A stretch of DNA of 64,000 nucleotides, taken from assembly GCA_003599235.1 (NCBI GenBank), contig QZJE01000010.1:1-64000 (forward strand), given 5' to 3'. A model generated the notes under the pieces. It saw nothing but the letters and a program-made list of their open reading frames with translations. It was not told where the DNA came from and made no database searches. Shown here piece after piece: positions 45,621-55,329 of the stretch. The stretch's first letter is position 1. Each line of letters starts with the position of its first letter. The stretch comes from Actinomycetota bacterium. Lineage in GTDB: Bacteria > Actinomycetota > Aquicultoria > SURF-47. The position numbers were made by a program, and so were the translations under genes.

Positions 45621-46154
45621 ATGACAGACAAGGAACGCTTGACCGAGTTATTGAAAAATTCAATAATCCACAAAGAAGTTACGCTTTCTTCAGGAAAGGG
45701 TAGTAGCTATTACATAGATGGCAAAATGGTTTCTCTTTCGGCTGAAGGAGCAAGTCTGTGCGCCAAAGTGGTTTTTGAGAGCATAAAAGATTTTCAAGCA
45801 GATGCTATCGGGGGACTAACCCTTGGAGCCGATCCTTTGGCGTCAGTAGTGGCTGCATACAGTTTTTCCCAAGGAAGGCCGCTTAATGCTTTTATTGTTA
45901 GAAAAGCTCAAAAAGAGCACGGCCAGATGAAGCACATCGAAGGGCCTCTTGATAAACAAGATAAAGTTATTTTGATAGATGATGTAATTACTACCGGCTC
46001 TTCGATATTAGAAGCTGCCAAAGTAATTAGAGATATTGGTTGCCAAATTGTTTTAGCTACGGCTTTAGTTGACCGCCAAGAAGGAGCTAGCGAAGCCCTG
46101 GAAGCCAAAGGAATAGAATATAAACCATTGTTTAAAATCTCACAGCTAATCTAG
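45621..46154 (+). CDS. pyrE: Orotate phosphoribosyltransferase
   Basis: SSGKGSSYYIDGKMVSL, GGLTLGADPLASVVA, VILIDDVITTGSSILEAAKVI. Confidence 0.94.
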   Translation: MTDKERLTELLKNSIIHKEVTLSSGKGSSYYIDGKMVSLSAEGASLCAKVVFESIKDFQADAIGGLTLGADPLASVVAAYSFSQGRPLNAFIVRKAQKEHGQMKHIEGPLDKQDKVILIDDVITTGSSILEAAKVIRDIGCQIVLATALVDRQEGASEALEAKGIEYKPLFKISQLI

Positions 46155-46320
46155 TACCAATTACCCTTGAAGTTTCACTCAACTACTTAAAGTAGGATTA
46201 ACTGCAACAACCTGGTTATTTAAGCAGTTTAGGCTAATTGCCGATATTAAGTAATGAAGGTATAATTAACTAAGGAGATAGTGTATAATCAGTAACTTAG
46301 GCCCTGCTTGGGGCCTTTTA

Positions 46321-47466
46321 ATGGCATATAACATGAAGTTTAAAAAGTGTGTTACGAAATTAATAGCGATAATGGTGATGGTCTTTTTAGCAACCAGTAT
46401 CATCCTTCCTTCTATTAGCTTTGCTTCCTTAAAACCAAAAAAGAAAATTATCAAGACGGCGGCTCAAATCAAAAAAGCAAAAGCTAAAGCCAAAAAGAAA
46501 AAAGAGCAAGCTAAAAAGCAGGCCTTAAAAAAATTAGAAGAAAAACAAAAGCGCTTGTTTGCTGATCTGGCAAAAATAACTATTGAATACAACCAGGCTT
46601 ATACGGAGCTATATCAATTAGAAAGACAAAGCGATGTAAATAAGAAGAAACTCGATATTACTGCAATCGAACTAGATATCAAACAAGAAAATTTAAACAA
46701 ACGGGCGGTTGCCCTATATACAAGCCAGGAAGACTTCTTGTTGGCTGACATGATTCTAAACATTGTTGATTTTGACCAATTGGTCTCCGAGCTCAAGTTC
46801 TTAAGACTTATTGCCCTCCAGGATGCCGACTTAGTTAAAGATACAAAGGATCTTAAGAAAAAAGTAGCTAATAGACAGCACTCATTGGATACAGTCAAGA
46901 ACCAAAAGTTTGAGGTTTTTAAAAATGTTGAGCAAAAAGCTGATGCCATAAGAAGAAATCTGGAGAGCCAAAAGTTGGTCTCAGCGTTGTTATCTAAAGA
47001 CTTCTGGTTGCTTCAAAAAAGGGAAGCCAATATTGGAAAATATAATATTAGCTTGGTTTTTCCGGTGCAAGGGCCTCACTCTTACAGCGACGATTGGGGA
47101 GAGCCCAGAGGAGATATTCCCGGAGGCCAACACCAAGGCAACGATATTTTTGCCTTAACGGGAACTCCTGTAGTAGCGGTAACTGATGGTATTTTAACTA
47201 AAGTAAGCTACGAGGAAACCGGACTTGGCGGAATTAGGTTTTGGCTGATGGGCAAAGACGGAGTTCATTATTATTTTGCTCACCTAAGCAGGATTGCACC
47301 GGGTTACAAAGCAGGCCAAGTAGTTCATGCAGGTCAGGTTATCGGTTATGTCGGCAATACTGGCGATGCCAGAACCACTCCTCCCCATCTCCATTTTGAG
47401 ATGCATCCCGGCGATGGTTCTCCCATCAATCCTTATCTGTTCTTGCGAGCAGCAGACATCTATTAA
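46321..47466 (+). CDS. M23 family metallopeptidase with N-terminal coiled coil (EnvC-like)
   Basis: Lys-rich coiled coil; HQGNDIFALTGTPVVAVTDGIL, HYYFAHLSRIAPGYKAGQVVHAGQVIGYVGNTGDARTTPPHLHFEMHP. Confidence 0.92.
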   Translation: MAYNMKFKKCVTKLIAIMVMVFLATSIILPSISFASLKPKKKIIKTAAQIKKAKAKAKKKKEQAKKQALKKLEEKQKRLFADLAKITIEYNQAYTELYQLERQSDVNKKKLDITAIELDIKQENLNKRAVALYTSQEDFLLADMILNIVDFDQLVSELKFLRLIALQDADLVKDTKDLKKKVANRQHSLDTVKNQKFEVFKNVEQKADAIRRNLESQKLVSALLSKDFWLLQKREANIGKYNISLVFPVQGPHSYSDDWGEPRGDIPGGQHQGNDIFALTGTPVVAVTDGILTKVSYEETGLGGIRFWLMGKDGVHYYFAHLSRIAPGYKAGQVVHAGQVIGYVGNTGDARTTPPHLHFEMHPGDGSPINPYLFLRAADIY

Positions 47467-47500
47467 TATCCGTAAGTAGTGAGTAGTTTGTGGTAAGTGG

Positions 47501-48184
47501 TCAATAATATCTTAGATAGTCTACAATTCCTGTTCTCTTCAAAAAGAAAACTAGTATCATGCCGGCTACAAAGCCACCGATGTGGGCGAAGTAAGCTACA
47601 CTGCTGCCAGAAGCTGGTTTTGTGATAGCTGCAGCACCACTGACCAGTTGTAGTAAAAACCAAAGGCCTAAAAAAACAATCGCGGGCACTTCAATAATCT
47701 GGAAAAAAAATATTAGAAATATTAAGGTAGCTACTCTGCTTTTAGGATACAAAACGATATAGGCTCCTAAAACGCCGGCAATTGCTCCGCTGGCACCAAG
47801 GCTGGGGATGCTGGAGCCGATGTTGGTATAAATATGGGCGATGGCGCTTAGTACCCCTGCTAAAAGATAAAAAGCCAGATAGCGAAAATGGCCCATAGCA
47901 TCTTCGACATTATCTCCAAATATGAAAAGGTAAAGCATGTTGCCGCCAATGTGCAGCCAGCCGGCATGCATAAACATCGAACTAATCAACGGGAAAAGCC
48001 TTGGGAAACTAAAAGCGGCTGTAGAGAAATACGTGGCGGGGACCAGGGCATATTGTGATAAGAATTTATTAATGTGGCTACCTAAGGTTAGTTCGTAGAT
48101 AAAAACACCAATATTAATAATTATCAGCAGGGTGTTAACCCATGGAAAGCGTCTAAGGGGAACGGTATCTTTTAATGGAATCAT
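47501..48184 (-). CDS. Rhomboid family intramembrane serine protease
   Basis: HAGWLHIGGNMLYLFIFGDNVEDAMGHFRYLAFYL, SLGASGAIAGVLGAYIVLYP, HIGGFVAGM. Confidence 0.95.
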   Translation of the reverse strand: MIPLKDTVPLRRFPWVNTLLIIINIGVFIYELTLGSHINKFLSQYALVPATYFSTAAFSFPRLFPLISSMFMHAGWLHIGGNMLYLFIFGDNVEDAMGHFRYLAFYLLAGVLSAIAHIYTNIGSSIPSLGASGAIAGVLGAYIVLYPKSRVATLIFLIFFFQIIEVPAIVFLGLWFLLQLVSGAAAITKPASGSSVAYFAHIGGFVAGMILVFFLKRTGIVDYLRYY

Positions 48185-48197
48185 TTAAATATTATTA

Positions 48198-48755
48198 GTG
48201 TTTTCTGGCCAAATTAAACGGATAACTAGTAATATGGCTATTGCATTATTATATCAAAGGCAAATAAGTAACGTTGATTTTAATTTCCTGATTAAGAAAC
48301 TAAAGAAAACCTTTTCTTCCAAAGTCTCTTTGCAGGCATTAGACGGTTTACCCTTATCGAGCTTTAATGAGCGTCGTGGCCAGTATTATTCGACTGGCGT
48401 ACTAAACTATTTGATTGAAAAACTAGCTAATTATCAAAGGGCTCTTACTATCCTTGATATAGATTTGTATGTTCCTTATCTTAGTTTTGTTTTTGGAGAG
48501 GCGGATTTAGTAAACAAAAAAGCGGTGGTCTCTATTAGCCGGCTTAAGCCTAAGTACTCACAAGGACAAAGCAATGCGAAGCTATTAACAGACAGGCTGG
48601 TTAAAGAGGCCGTTCATGAGCTTGGCCATACTTATAAATTAAATCATTGCAGAGAAGAAAAGTGTGTCATGAGTTTTTCTTCCAACCTTGTTAAAGTCGA
48701 TAATAAGTCATCTGATTTTTGTTTTGATTGCAAAAGGCTAATCCTTGAGCTATAA
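48198..48755 (+). CDS. Archaemetzincin-like zinc metalloprotease
   Basis: HELGHTYKLNHCREEKCVM-X16-CFDC, matching HEXXH..(G)..HCX4CXM...CXXC. Confidence 0.85.
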   Translation: MFSGQIKRITSNMAIALLYQRQISNVDFNFLIKKLKKTFSSKVSLQALDGLPLSSFNERRGQYYSTGVLNYLIEKLANYQRALTILDIDLYVPYLSFVFGEADLVNKKAVVSISRLKPKYSQGQSNAKLLTDRLVKEAVHELGHTYKLNHCREEKCVMSFSSNLVKVDNKSSDFCFDCKRLILEL

Positions 48756-48798
48756 TTCATTCTTTGTGTTAAAATAACGCAGGTCAATCTTCAAGATT

Positions 48799-49074
48799 AT
48801 GCCAAAGAAAAAAGCTAAAAAATCACTAAAACCAGCTAAAATAAGTAAGCAAGCGGCTCCTAAAAAAGAGAGGATTAGTCCTGTTCGGTATTTAAAGCAA
48901 GTTGGTTTAGAGCTTAAAAAAGTGGCTTGGCCGGGGAGGCAAGAAGTAATCGTCTCAACTATTATTGTCATCGTTGTTGTATTGATTTTATCAGCAATTA
49001 CTTTTGTATTAGACATCAGTTTTACCAAGCTGCTAACGAGTGTATCGTCGGCTATCGGCAAAGGAAAGGGTTAA
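48799..49074 (+). CDS. secE: Preprotein translocase subunit SecE
   Basis: [42 protein letters not shown]; directly upstream of nusG. Confidence 0.93.
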   Translation: MPKKKAKKSLKPAKISKQAAPKKERISPVRYLKQVGLELKKVAWPGRQEVIVSTIIVIVVVLILSAITFVLDISFTKLLTSVSSAIGKGKG

Positions 49075-49078
49075 TTTA

Positions 49079-49603
49079 ATGGCCAAAAGGTGGTACGTAA
49101 TACATACGTATTCCGGATATGAAAATAAAGTAAAGACTAATTTAGAGCACCGGATTCAATCGACCGGTATGGCTGAGAAGATATTTCAGGTTATCATCCC
49201 TACTGAAGATGTGATGGAGATAAAGGGTGGAAAAAAGCAGGTAACCGAACGCCGGGTATTTCCGGGATATGTTTTGGTTCAGATGGATTTAGGTGATGAT
49301 TCCTGGTATGTTGTGCGCAATACACCGGGGGTTACCGGGTTTGTGGGTTCTAATGCCAAGCCGGTTGCTTTATCAGATACCGAAGTAGAAAATATTATTG
49401 CCCGTACTACTTATGAGAAGCCTAAGCCTAAAACAGAGTTTGAGGAAGGTCAAAGCGTTCGGGTTATTGCCGGCCCGCTGGCTGATTTTACGGGTACGAT
49501 TTCTGAGATAAATATCGATCAAAGCAAACTGAAAGTAACAGTTAGTATTTTCGGCCGGGAAACGCCTGTCGAGTTAAGCTTTGACCAGGTAGCTAAACTT
49601 TAA
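49079..49603 (+). CDS. nusG: Transcription termination/antitermination protein NusG
   Basis: [59 protein letters not shown] domain. Confidence 0.97.
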   Translation: MAKRWYVIHTYSGYENKVKTNLEHRIQSTGMAEKIFQVIIPTEDVMEIKGGKKQVTERRVFPGYVLVQMDLGDDSWYVVRNTPGVTGFVGSNAKPVALSDTEVENIIARTTYEKPKPKTEFEEGQSVRVIAGPLADFTGTISEINIDQSKLKVTVSIFGRETPVELSFDQVAKL

Positions 49604-49648
49604 TTTTTCGCTTTTATTTTTTATTTTGACCGAACGAAGTGAGGGAAC

Positions 49649-50080
49649 GTGGCTCCGAAAAAGAAAGTCTTAAGTTTAATAAAATTACAGATTCCGGCAG
49701 GACAAGCATCTCCTGCTCCACCAGTTGGCCCGGCATTAGGCCAGCACGGTGTAAACATCATGGACTTTTGTAAGGCTTTTAATGACCAAACAAAAGAACA
49801 GGGTGGCAGCGTCATACCAGTAGAGATAACTGTTTTCGAAGACCGCTCCTTTACCTTTATCACTAAAACACCCCCGGCAGCTTTTTTGCTAAGACAAGCA
49901 GCTGGTTTAGAAAAAGGCTCAGGTGAGCCCCAGAAAGCTGATGCCGGAGTGGTTAGTAAAGATGCTGTCAAGAAAATCGCTGAAACAAAAATGAAAGATT
50001 TAAATGCCAACGATATCGAAGCAGCAATGAAGATTATCGAAGGCACTGCCCATAGCATGGGATTGAAAGTGGAAGGCTAA
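49649..50080 (+). CDS. rplK: 50S ribosomal protein L11
   Basis: [38 protein letters not shown] start. Confidence 0.97.
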   Translation: MAPKKKVLSLIKLQIPAGQASPAPPVGPALGQHGVNIMDFCKAFNDQTKEQGGSVIPVEITVFEDRSFTFITKTPPAAFLLRQAAGLEKGSGEPQKADAGVVSKDAVKKIAETKMKDLNANDIEAAMKIIEGTAHSMGLKVEG

Positions 50081-50106
50081 GGCCGCTATTACCACAGGAG
50101 GACAAT

Positions 50107-50799
50107 ATGTCAGGTAAGAATTACAAAGCTTCATTAGAATTGATTGACCGCGATAAGCTTTATCTTCCCAAAGAAGCCATAAAGTTAGTAAAAGAAACGG
50201 CTAAAGCTAAGTTTGACGAAACCATAGAATTACATCTTAGAATGGGACTGGATCCCAAAAAAGCTGATCAGCAAATAAGAGGAGCAGTCAGCTTGCCTCA
50301 CGGAACCGGAAAAGAGGTAAAAGTGGCTGTCTTTGCTAAAGGTGAAAAAGCCAAAGAAGCCAGTGATGCCGGGGCTGATTTTGTGGGAGCAGAAGACTTG
50401 GCTGAAAAGATAGAGAAGGGCTGGAGCGATTTTGATGTCAGTGTGGCTACCCCTGATATTATGAGTTTGGTTGGTAAACTGGGAAAAGTATTAGGCCCTC
50501 AAGGGCTTATGCCTAACCCCAAAGCCGGCACGGTAACTTTTGATATAGGCAAAGCCGTTAAAGATGTTAAGGCCGGCAAAATAGAATATCGTTTAGATAA
50601 AGCAGGAATCATCCATGTCCAGGTTGGTAAAAAGTCTTTTTCCGAAAAGGATTTGCTAGATAATTATCTGGCGGTTACAGAAGAAGTAATTAAGGCCAAG
50701 CCGGCAGCGGCCAAGGGTAAGTATATAAAGAGCATATCAGTTGCTTCAACCATGGGCCCTGGTATAAAAATCGATCCCCTTAAAGCAACAGAGCATTGA
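50107..50799 (+). CDS. rplA: 50S ribosomal protein L1
   Basis: [43 protein letters not shown]. Confidence 0.97.
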   Translation: MSGKNYKASLELIDRDKLYLPKEAIKLVKETAKAKFDETIELHLRMGLDPKKADQQIRGAVSLPHGTGKEVKVAVFAKGEKAKEASDAGADFVGAEDLAEKIEKGWSDFDVSVATPDIMSLVGKLGKVLGPQGLMPNPKAGTVTFDIGKAVKDVKAGKIEYRLDKAGIIHVQVGKKSFSEKDLLDNYLAVTEEVIKAKPAAAKGKYIKSISVASTMGPGIKIDPLKATEH

Positions 50800-50840
50800 T
50801 ACTCGGGGTCTTGTCTCGTGCCACCCCTCGGTATGATTGT

Positions 50841-50869
50841 TTGACATTGATCGACTTTGTTGATATAAA
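50841..50869 (+). promoter_or_regulatory. Sigma70-type promoter upstream of rplJL
   Basis: TTGACA (50841-50846), 17-nt spacer, TATAAA (50864-50869). Confidence 0.75.
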
Positions 50870-50884
50870 TACTAACTGTTGTTT

Positions 50885-50990
50885 TTAATTAAATAGACCG
50901 TAGACAGTAGCGACTCAATGGAGTTTAAGAATGCTACCGAGGGAAGAAAGTATCGTTTAAGCCTCTTTGTCTACGAGGCTTTTTTATTTG
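50885..50990 (+). promoter_or_regulatory. L10 leader with terminator-like attenuator
   Basis: Terminator hairpin GCCTC(50961)...GAGGC(50979)TTTTTT; competing pairing CGTAGAC (50899-50905)/GTCTACG (50969-50975); directly upstream of rplJ. Confidence 0.8.
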
Positions 50991-50997
50991 GAGAAAT

Positions 50998-51513
50998 ATG
51001 GCTAAAGAAGATAAGAAGCAAATAGTTCAAGAAATTGCAGATAAGTTAAGTAAATCAAAATCGGTAGTTTTAACTGACTATCGGGGCTTAAGTGTTCGGG
51101 ACATTTCTGAGTTACGCGGCAAGTTAAGGCAAAGCGGTATCGACTACAAGATATATAAAAATACTATGCTGCGGCTAGCTACAAAAGCGGAAAAAATAGA
51201 AGGACTCGACTCTTTTTTAGAAGGTCCAACGGCGGTTGCTTTTGATTATGAAGATGAGGTTAACGCTTCTAAAGTTCTAACCGCTTTTGCAAAGGACCAT
51301 AAGGTTTTAGAAATTAAAGCCGGCTTATTAGAAAACAAGGTGCTCTCAGTTGACCAAATAAAACAGCTGGCCAGCTTGCCGGGAAAAGATCAGTTAATAG
51401 CTACATTAATGGCTCGGATTAACGGTCCAATTGGTAGTTTTCTCAATGTATTAAACGCTCCCATTAGGGAGTTTGGTAGTGTAATTAAACAGATAAAAGA
51501 GGCGAGCAATTAG
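50998..51513 (+). CDS. rplJ: 50S ribosomal protein L10
   Basis: VVLTDYRGLSVRDISELRGKLRQSGIDYKIYKNTMLRLA. Confidence 0.96.
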   Translation: MAKEDKKQIVQEIADKLSKSKSVVLTDYRGLSVRDISELRGKLRQSGIDYKIYKNTMLRLATKAEKIEGLDSFLEGPTAVAFDYEDEVNASKVLTAFAKDHKVLEIKAGLLENKVLSVDQIKQLASLPGKDQLIATLMARINGPIGSFLNVLNAPIREFGSVIKQIKEASN

Positions 51514-51604
51514 AGGCGAGCCAATATCGGATAAAAGAGGTTGTTTAGAGGATGTTAACTAATAACTTGCCTCACGCCTCTAATAACTTTTAGGAGGAAA
51601 TAAA

Positions 51605-52273
51605 ATGGCTGATGAAGCAAAGAAAGAAAATAAGGAAGAGGTAAAAGAAGAAGTAAAAGAAGCAGAAGCTAAAGAAGAAAAGAAAGAATCCGACTCTGCT
51701 GAAGCTACGCCGGACAAGGAAACTGCTAAAGAAGAAGCACCAATAGAGGAAGCCGCTAAAGAAGAGGCTCCAAAAGAGGAACCAAGGGCAGAAGAGAAAA
51801 AGGAAGAAAAACCAGCTGAGACACCCAAGGCAGAGAAAAAAGAATCCGACTCAGCTAAAGCTACGCCGGACAAGGAGCCAAAAATAGAGATTAGCGGTGC
51901 TCATAAAGAAATTATAGAGACCATTAAGAACATGCCAGTTATTGAGCTCTCGGAGTTAGTCAAAGAGCTTGAAAGTGTTTTTGGTGTTAGTGCGGCCGCT
52001 CCGGTAGCTATGGCGGCAGCACCGGGAGCAGCTGCTGGCGGTGCTGAGGCTGCAGAGGAAAAATCCAGCTTCGATGTTATCCTAAACGCAGCTGGGGACA
52101 AAAAAATCCAAGTGATTAAAGAGGTAAGAACTATTACCGGTCTTGGGTTAAAAGAAGCCAAAGCTGTAGTTGATGGTGCTCCTAAACCTGTCAAAGAAGG
52201 GGTTAACAAAGAAGAAGCTGACAAAATCAAAGCTCAGCTTGAAGGTGCAGGCGCTACCGTAGAATTGAAATAG
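51605..52273 (+). CDS. rplL: 50S ribosomal protein L7/L12 with long Glu/Lys/Ala/Pro N-terminal extension
   Basis: Canonical L7/L12 from about residue 98 ([30 protein letters not shown]...[70 protein letters not shown]). Confidence 0.95.
   Translation: MADEAKKENKEEVKEEVKEAEAKEEKKESDSAEATPDKETAKEEAPIEEAAKEEAPKEEPRAEEKKEEKPAETPKAEKKESDSAKATPDKEPKIEISGAHKEIIETIKNMPVIELSELVKELESVFGVSAAAPVAMAAAPGAAAGGAEAAEEKSSFDVILNAAGDKKIQVIKEVRTITGLGLKEAKAVVDGAPKPVKEGVNKEEADKIKAQLEGAGATVELK
51681..51876. repeat. Two copies of a GAATCCGACTC(T/A)GCT(G/A)AAGCTACGCCGGACAAGGA repeat within rplL
   Basis: Near-identical 39-nt units at about 51681-51720 and 51838-51876 encoding KESDSA(E/K)ATPDKE. Confidence 0.85.
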
Positions 52274-52351
52274 TGCCTCGTGACTCGTTTCTGGTGCCTG
52301 GTGGAAAATCGGGCAATGGTCAACGGGTAAAGTCGAAAGCAATATATGTAG

Positions 52352-52379
52352 GGGCGGGATATTATCCCGCCCTTTTTTT
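52352..52379 (+). terminator. Intrinsic terminator after rplL
   Basis: GGGCGGGAT-ATT-ATCCCGCCC followed by TTTTTTT. Confidence 0.88.
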
Positions 52380-52432
52380 ATCGAAATAATCAAGAATCTA
52401 CAAATAAAGAATTTTGCTGTAAAATCTAACCT

Positions 52433-53152
52433 ATGACCGATGAACAATTGAACAAGGCAATTAAAATAATAGGAACGCTAGTTGCAATTCTTTTTATAAT
52501 CCTTGTCTATCTATACTACAACAATAGGTATGGCTACATTAGAGCAAGTAAAGTAGATCATGAAATAAATTATCTCGAGGAAACAGCAACTACCAATCCT
52601 AGAAATGCCAAAGCTCGTTATTTATTAGCTAAGAGGTATCAAGAAGAAGGGATGATAGCTGAGGCAATCGAGCAGTACAAGGCTACTCTGACCATCGAGC
52701 CGGATTATCATCAAGCCCTAGTTGATTTAGCATCTCTATATATAGATAAAAATAACTACGAGTTAGCAACTAAGTATCTTGATAAGGAAATCAAACTTTC
52801 AAAAGATGCATTTCAAGCTAAAACAAATTATTTGTTAGAGGATGCTTATTATTATAAAGGAATTATTGGTCTTAATACCGGTAATCTTAATGCAGCAGAA
52901 AAGTTTTTTAAAATGGCTAAAGAGATAAATCCAAGTGACTCCGATTTGTTTTACCAGTTAGCTCAAGTTTATGAACAAAAAAATAATTATTCAAAAGCAA
53001 TATCGTATTATCGTTTAGCTCTTAAGTATGATCCTTACTTTTGGGAAGCTTATGAGGCTATAGCTAATTGTTATGAGAAACAAGGGAAAAAAGCTCAAGC
53101 TCAAAAAGAACTTATTAAAGCTAGTCAAATCAAAGATAAAGGCAGCTATTAA
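52433..53152 (+). CDS. Membrane-anchored TPR protein
   Basis: N-terminal TM; TPR motifs (GMIAEAIEQYKATLTIEPDYHQALVDLASLYID; NYSKAISYYRLALKYDPYFWEAYEAIANCYEKQGK). Confidence 0.88.
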   Translation: MTDEQLNKAIKIIGTLVAILFIILVYLYYNNRYGYIRASKVDHEINYLEETATTNPRNAKARYLLAKRYQEEGMIAEAIEQYKATLTIEPDYHQALVDLASLYIDKNNYELATKYLDKEIKLSKDAFQAKTNYLLEDAYYYKGIIGLNTGNLNAAEKFFKMAKEINPSDSDLFYQLAQVYEQKNNYSKAISYYRLALKYDPYFWEAYEAIANCYEKQGKKAQAQKELIKASQIKDKGSY

Positions 53153-54102
53153 TGTCAGGTCAAAAAACTAAACCAAAGGAAAGAAAATTAATATTCCTAG
53201 GGGTTCTACTGGTATTGATGCTCTTTGCATTATTCCAATATCTTTGGTATGGGGAAGGTCCCGATACCATATTTTTAACTCGTCCCCGCTATCTCTTTTC
53301 AATCTATGGCAGCGACAAATTAGGTCCCCTAAATCAGCCGGTTTCGGTAGCTACCGTAGGCAACCGGTTATTTGTTGCTGATAGCGGTAATGCCCGCATA
53401 GCGGTTTTTGATACCCGCGGAAGACCCTTATTTTCTTTTAAGCAGGCAGGTAAAGACAAATTAAAATACCCCAGCTATCTAGCTATCAAAAACGACCGAC
53501 TCTACGTATCTGATTCAGGACTTGGTAGTATTTTTGTTTTTGATACAGACGGCCAATATATAAGAAGATTTACCCCAAAGGCAGATGAAAAGTTTTCTTG
53601 GTCTCCCTTAGCCCTTACTTTTGATGACAACGGTAATCTTTTTGTAACCGACAAAGGCTATAACAGGGTACTAAAATTTAACAACAGCAGTCGCTTGGTT
53701 TTGGATTTTGGTAAAACCGCGGTGGTAAACAAAGTAAATGAAAAATTGTCACATTTCTATTTTGCTAATGGCCTAGCTCTAGATAATGATAATAATATCA
53801 TCGTTTCAGATAGTAATAACCGCCGGATACAGGTGTTTGATTCTAATGGTAAGTTTACTAAATTGATTCCGGTTGCCGGTCTGCCAAGAGGAATTATCTA
53901 TACTATGGGCAAGCTATTTGTAGTTAACGGTTTTAAACATCAAGTTGAAGCCTATAATCTGTCAGGTAAAATGTTATTTAGCTTTGGAGAGATTGGTTCA
54001 GCTAAAGGCCAATTTCAATATCCAAATGATATCAAATTTGCTAGAAGACATTTCTACATAGTAGACTCAGGTAATAACCGAGTGCAAGTTTGGATGTACT
54101 AA
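53152..54102 (+). CDS. Membrane-anchored NHL-repeat beta-propeller protein
   Basis: Repeated LFVADSGNARIAVFDTRGRPLFSF, IIVSDSNNRRIQVFDSNGKF, FYIVDSGNNRVQVW; N-terminal TM. Confidence 0.88.
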   Translation: MSGQKTKPKERKLIFLGVLLVLMLFALFQYLWYGEGPDTIFLTRPRYLFSIYGSDKLGPLNQPVSVATVGNRLFVADSGNARIAVFDTRGRPLFSFKQAGKDKLKYPSYLAIKNDRLYVSDSGLGSIFVFDTDGQYIRRFTPKADEKFSWSPLALTFDDNGNLFVTDKGYNRVLKFNNSSRLVLDFGKTAVVNKVNEKLSHFYFANGLALDNDNNIIVSDSNNRRIQVFDSNGKFTKLIPVAGLPRGIIYTMGKLFVVNGFKHQVEAYNLSGKMLFSFGEIGSAKGQFQYPNDIKFARRHFYIVDSGNNRVQVWMY

Positions 54103-54172
54103 CTCACGTTCAGTGGTTGATAGGTTGCTGTTCAAGTGCTAAAATATAGTTAGAGACTTTTGTGAGATTAAT

Positions 54173-55273
54173 ATGAAAAAATATTTTTTAGTAGCTATAT
54201 TAGTATTGATTTTTACTATGGTTACTACCTTGGCAGCTTACGCAAGCAATGGGGTACATGAAGGCCCCGGATACGCTCAAACTACTGATAAATGCGCAGC
54301 TTGTCATAGGGGGCACACCGGCAAAACTCAAAGACTACTTTCCAGAAGCGGTACAGTTTACCAATTCTGCACTTTTTGTCATAACGGAACTGGTGCTAAC
54401 ACCAATGTTGTAGATGGTAGTTTCTCCGGCAATTATACTGCCTGGGGGACGGCTGCAGACGGAGAAGCCGGAGCTGGCCTAAATGGCGGCGGTTACCAAA
54501 ATGCTTTTTACTATACAGGGCGAGGGGGCCGCAGAAGCGGTTATGGATCGATAGCCAATGATGGAATGAGGCATAATGCTACCGGCTCAGATACAGATAT
54601 CTATACTGCTTGGGGAAGCGGAAATACAGGTCCCGGGCTTACAATGCTGCTTACCTGCACTAGTTGCCATGATCCTCACGGAACAAATAATCCTGACGGA
54701 ACTGACGACAGCACCGTAGATGGCACCGAGCGTTACAGAATTCTTAAAAACAGGGTAAATGGGCAAGATTTAGATGTAATTATTAAATCAAATGAAATAG
54801 ATGCTTTCGGCCGTCATGATTACACTAAAGACGCATATCAAACAGGAACCTCGCAGTTCTGTGCTTCGTGTCATAATCAGTATGTTATAGCCAAAGGTAC
54901 TATTAGGGGTGGTACCTCTGGTAAGTATGATTCTGGCGACGGATTAGGATCTAAAGTACGGTACCGCCATAAAGTTGGCATATACATTGCTGGGGATGAA
55001 TACACCGGCAATGGTAGGGACATGGTTGATGTTTTAAATGATGGTGTCAAATTGCCACTTGAACAAGAAGAGTACAATTCAAATATCCAGGGCAATGATT
55101 CGACTGCTTGCCTAACTTGCCACCAGGCTCATGGCAGCACGTCGACTATGGGAAATCTGGCCGCTGCCGGGCCAGCTAATAATCCAGCTAACTTTCCTAG
55201 CGGTTTTGTTAAATCCAACACACTTTTGAGATTGAACAACCGCGGTATCTGCGAAGACTGCCACATAAGATAG
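54173..55273 (+). CDS. Secreted multihaem c-type cytochrome (doubled CXXCH type)
   Basis: Signal peptide plus six CXXCH motifs: CAACH, CTFCH, CTSCH, CASCH, CLTCH, CEDCH. Confidence 0.88.
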   Translation: MKKYFLVAILVLIFTMVTTLAAYASNGVHEGPGYAQTTDKCAACHRGHTGKTQRLLSRSGTVYQFCTFCHNGTGANTNVVDGSFSGNYTAWGTAADGEAGAGLNGGGYQNAFYYTGRGGRRSGYGSIANDGMRHNATGSDTDIYTAWGSGNTGPGLTMLLTCTSCHDPHGTNNPDGTDDSTVDGTERYRILKNRVNGQDLDVIIKSNEIDAFGRHDYTKDAYQTGTSQFCASCHNQYVIAKGTIRGGTSGKYDSGDGLGSKVRYRHKVGIYIAGDEYTGNGRDMVDVLNDGVKLPLEQEEYNSNIQGNDSTACLTCHQAHGSTSTMGNLAAAGPANNPANFPSGFVKSNTLLRLNNRGICEDCHIR

Positions 55274-55300
55274 GCTCCTCAAAAATTTTTCAAATTATAT

Positions 55301-55329
55301 TTGACAAGTAGCCTATTAAACTATATATT
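55301..55329 (+). promoter_or_regulatory. Sigma70-type promoter upstream of rpoBC
   Basis: TTGACA (55301-55306), 17-nt spacer, TATATT (55324-55329). Confidence 0.7.

Noticed and set aside
51580-51873. Ser/Ala/Phe-rich minus-strand ORF opposite the rplL extension
   Set aside because: Composition is the antisense of Glu/Lys/Ala codons; explained by the rplL frame.
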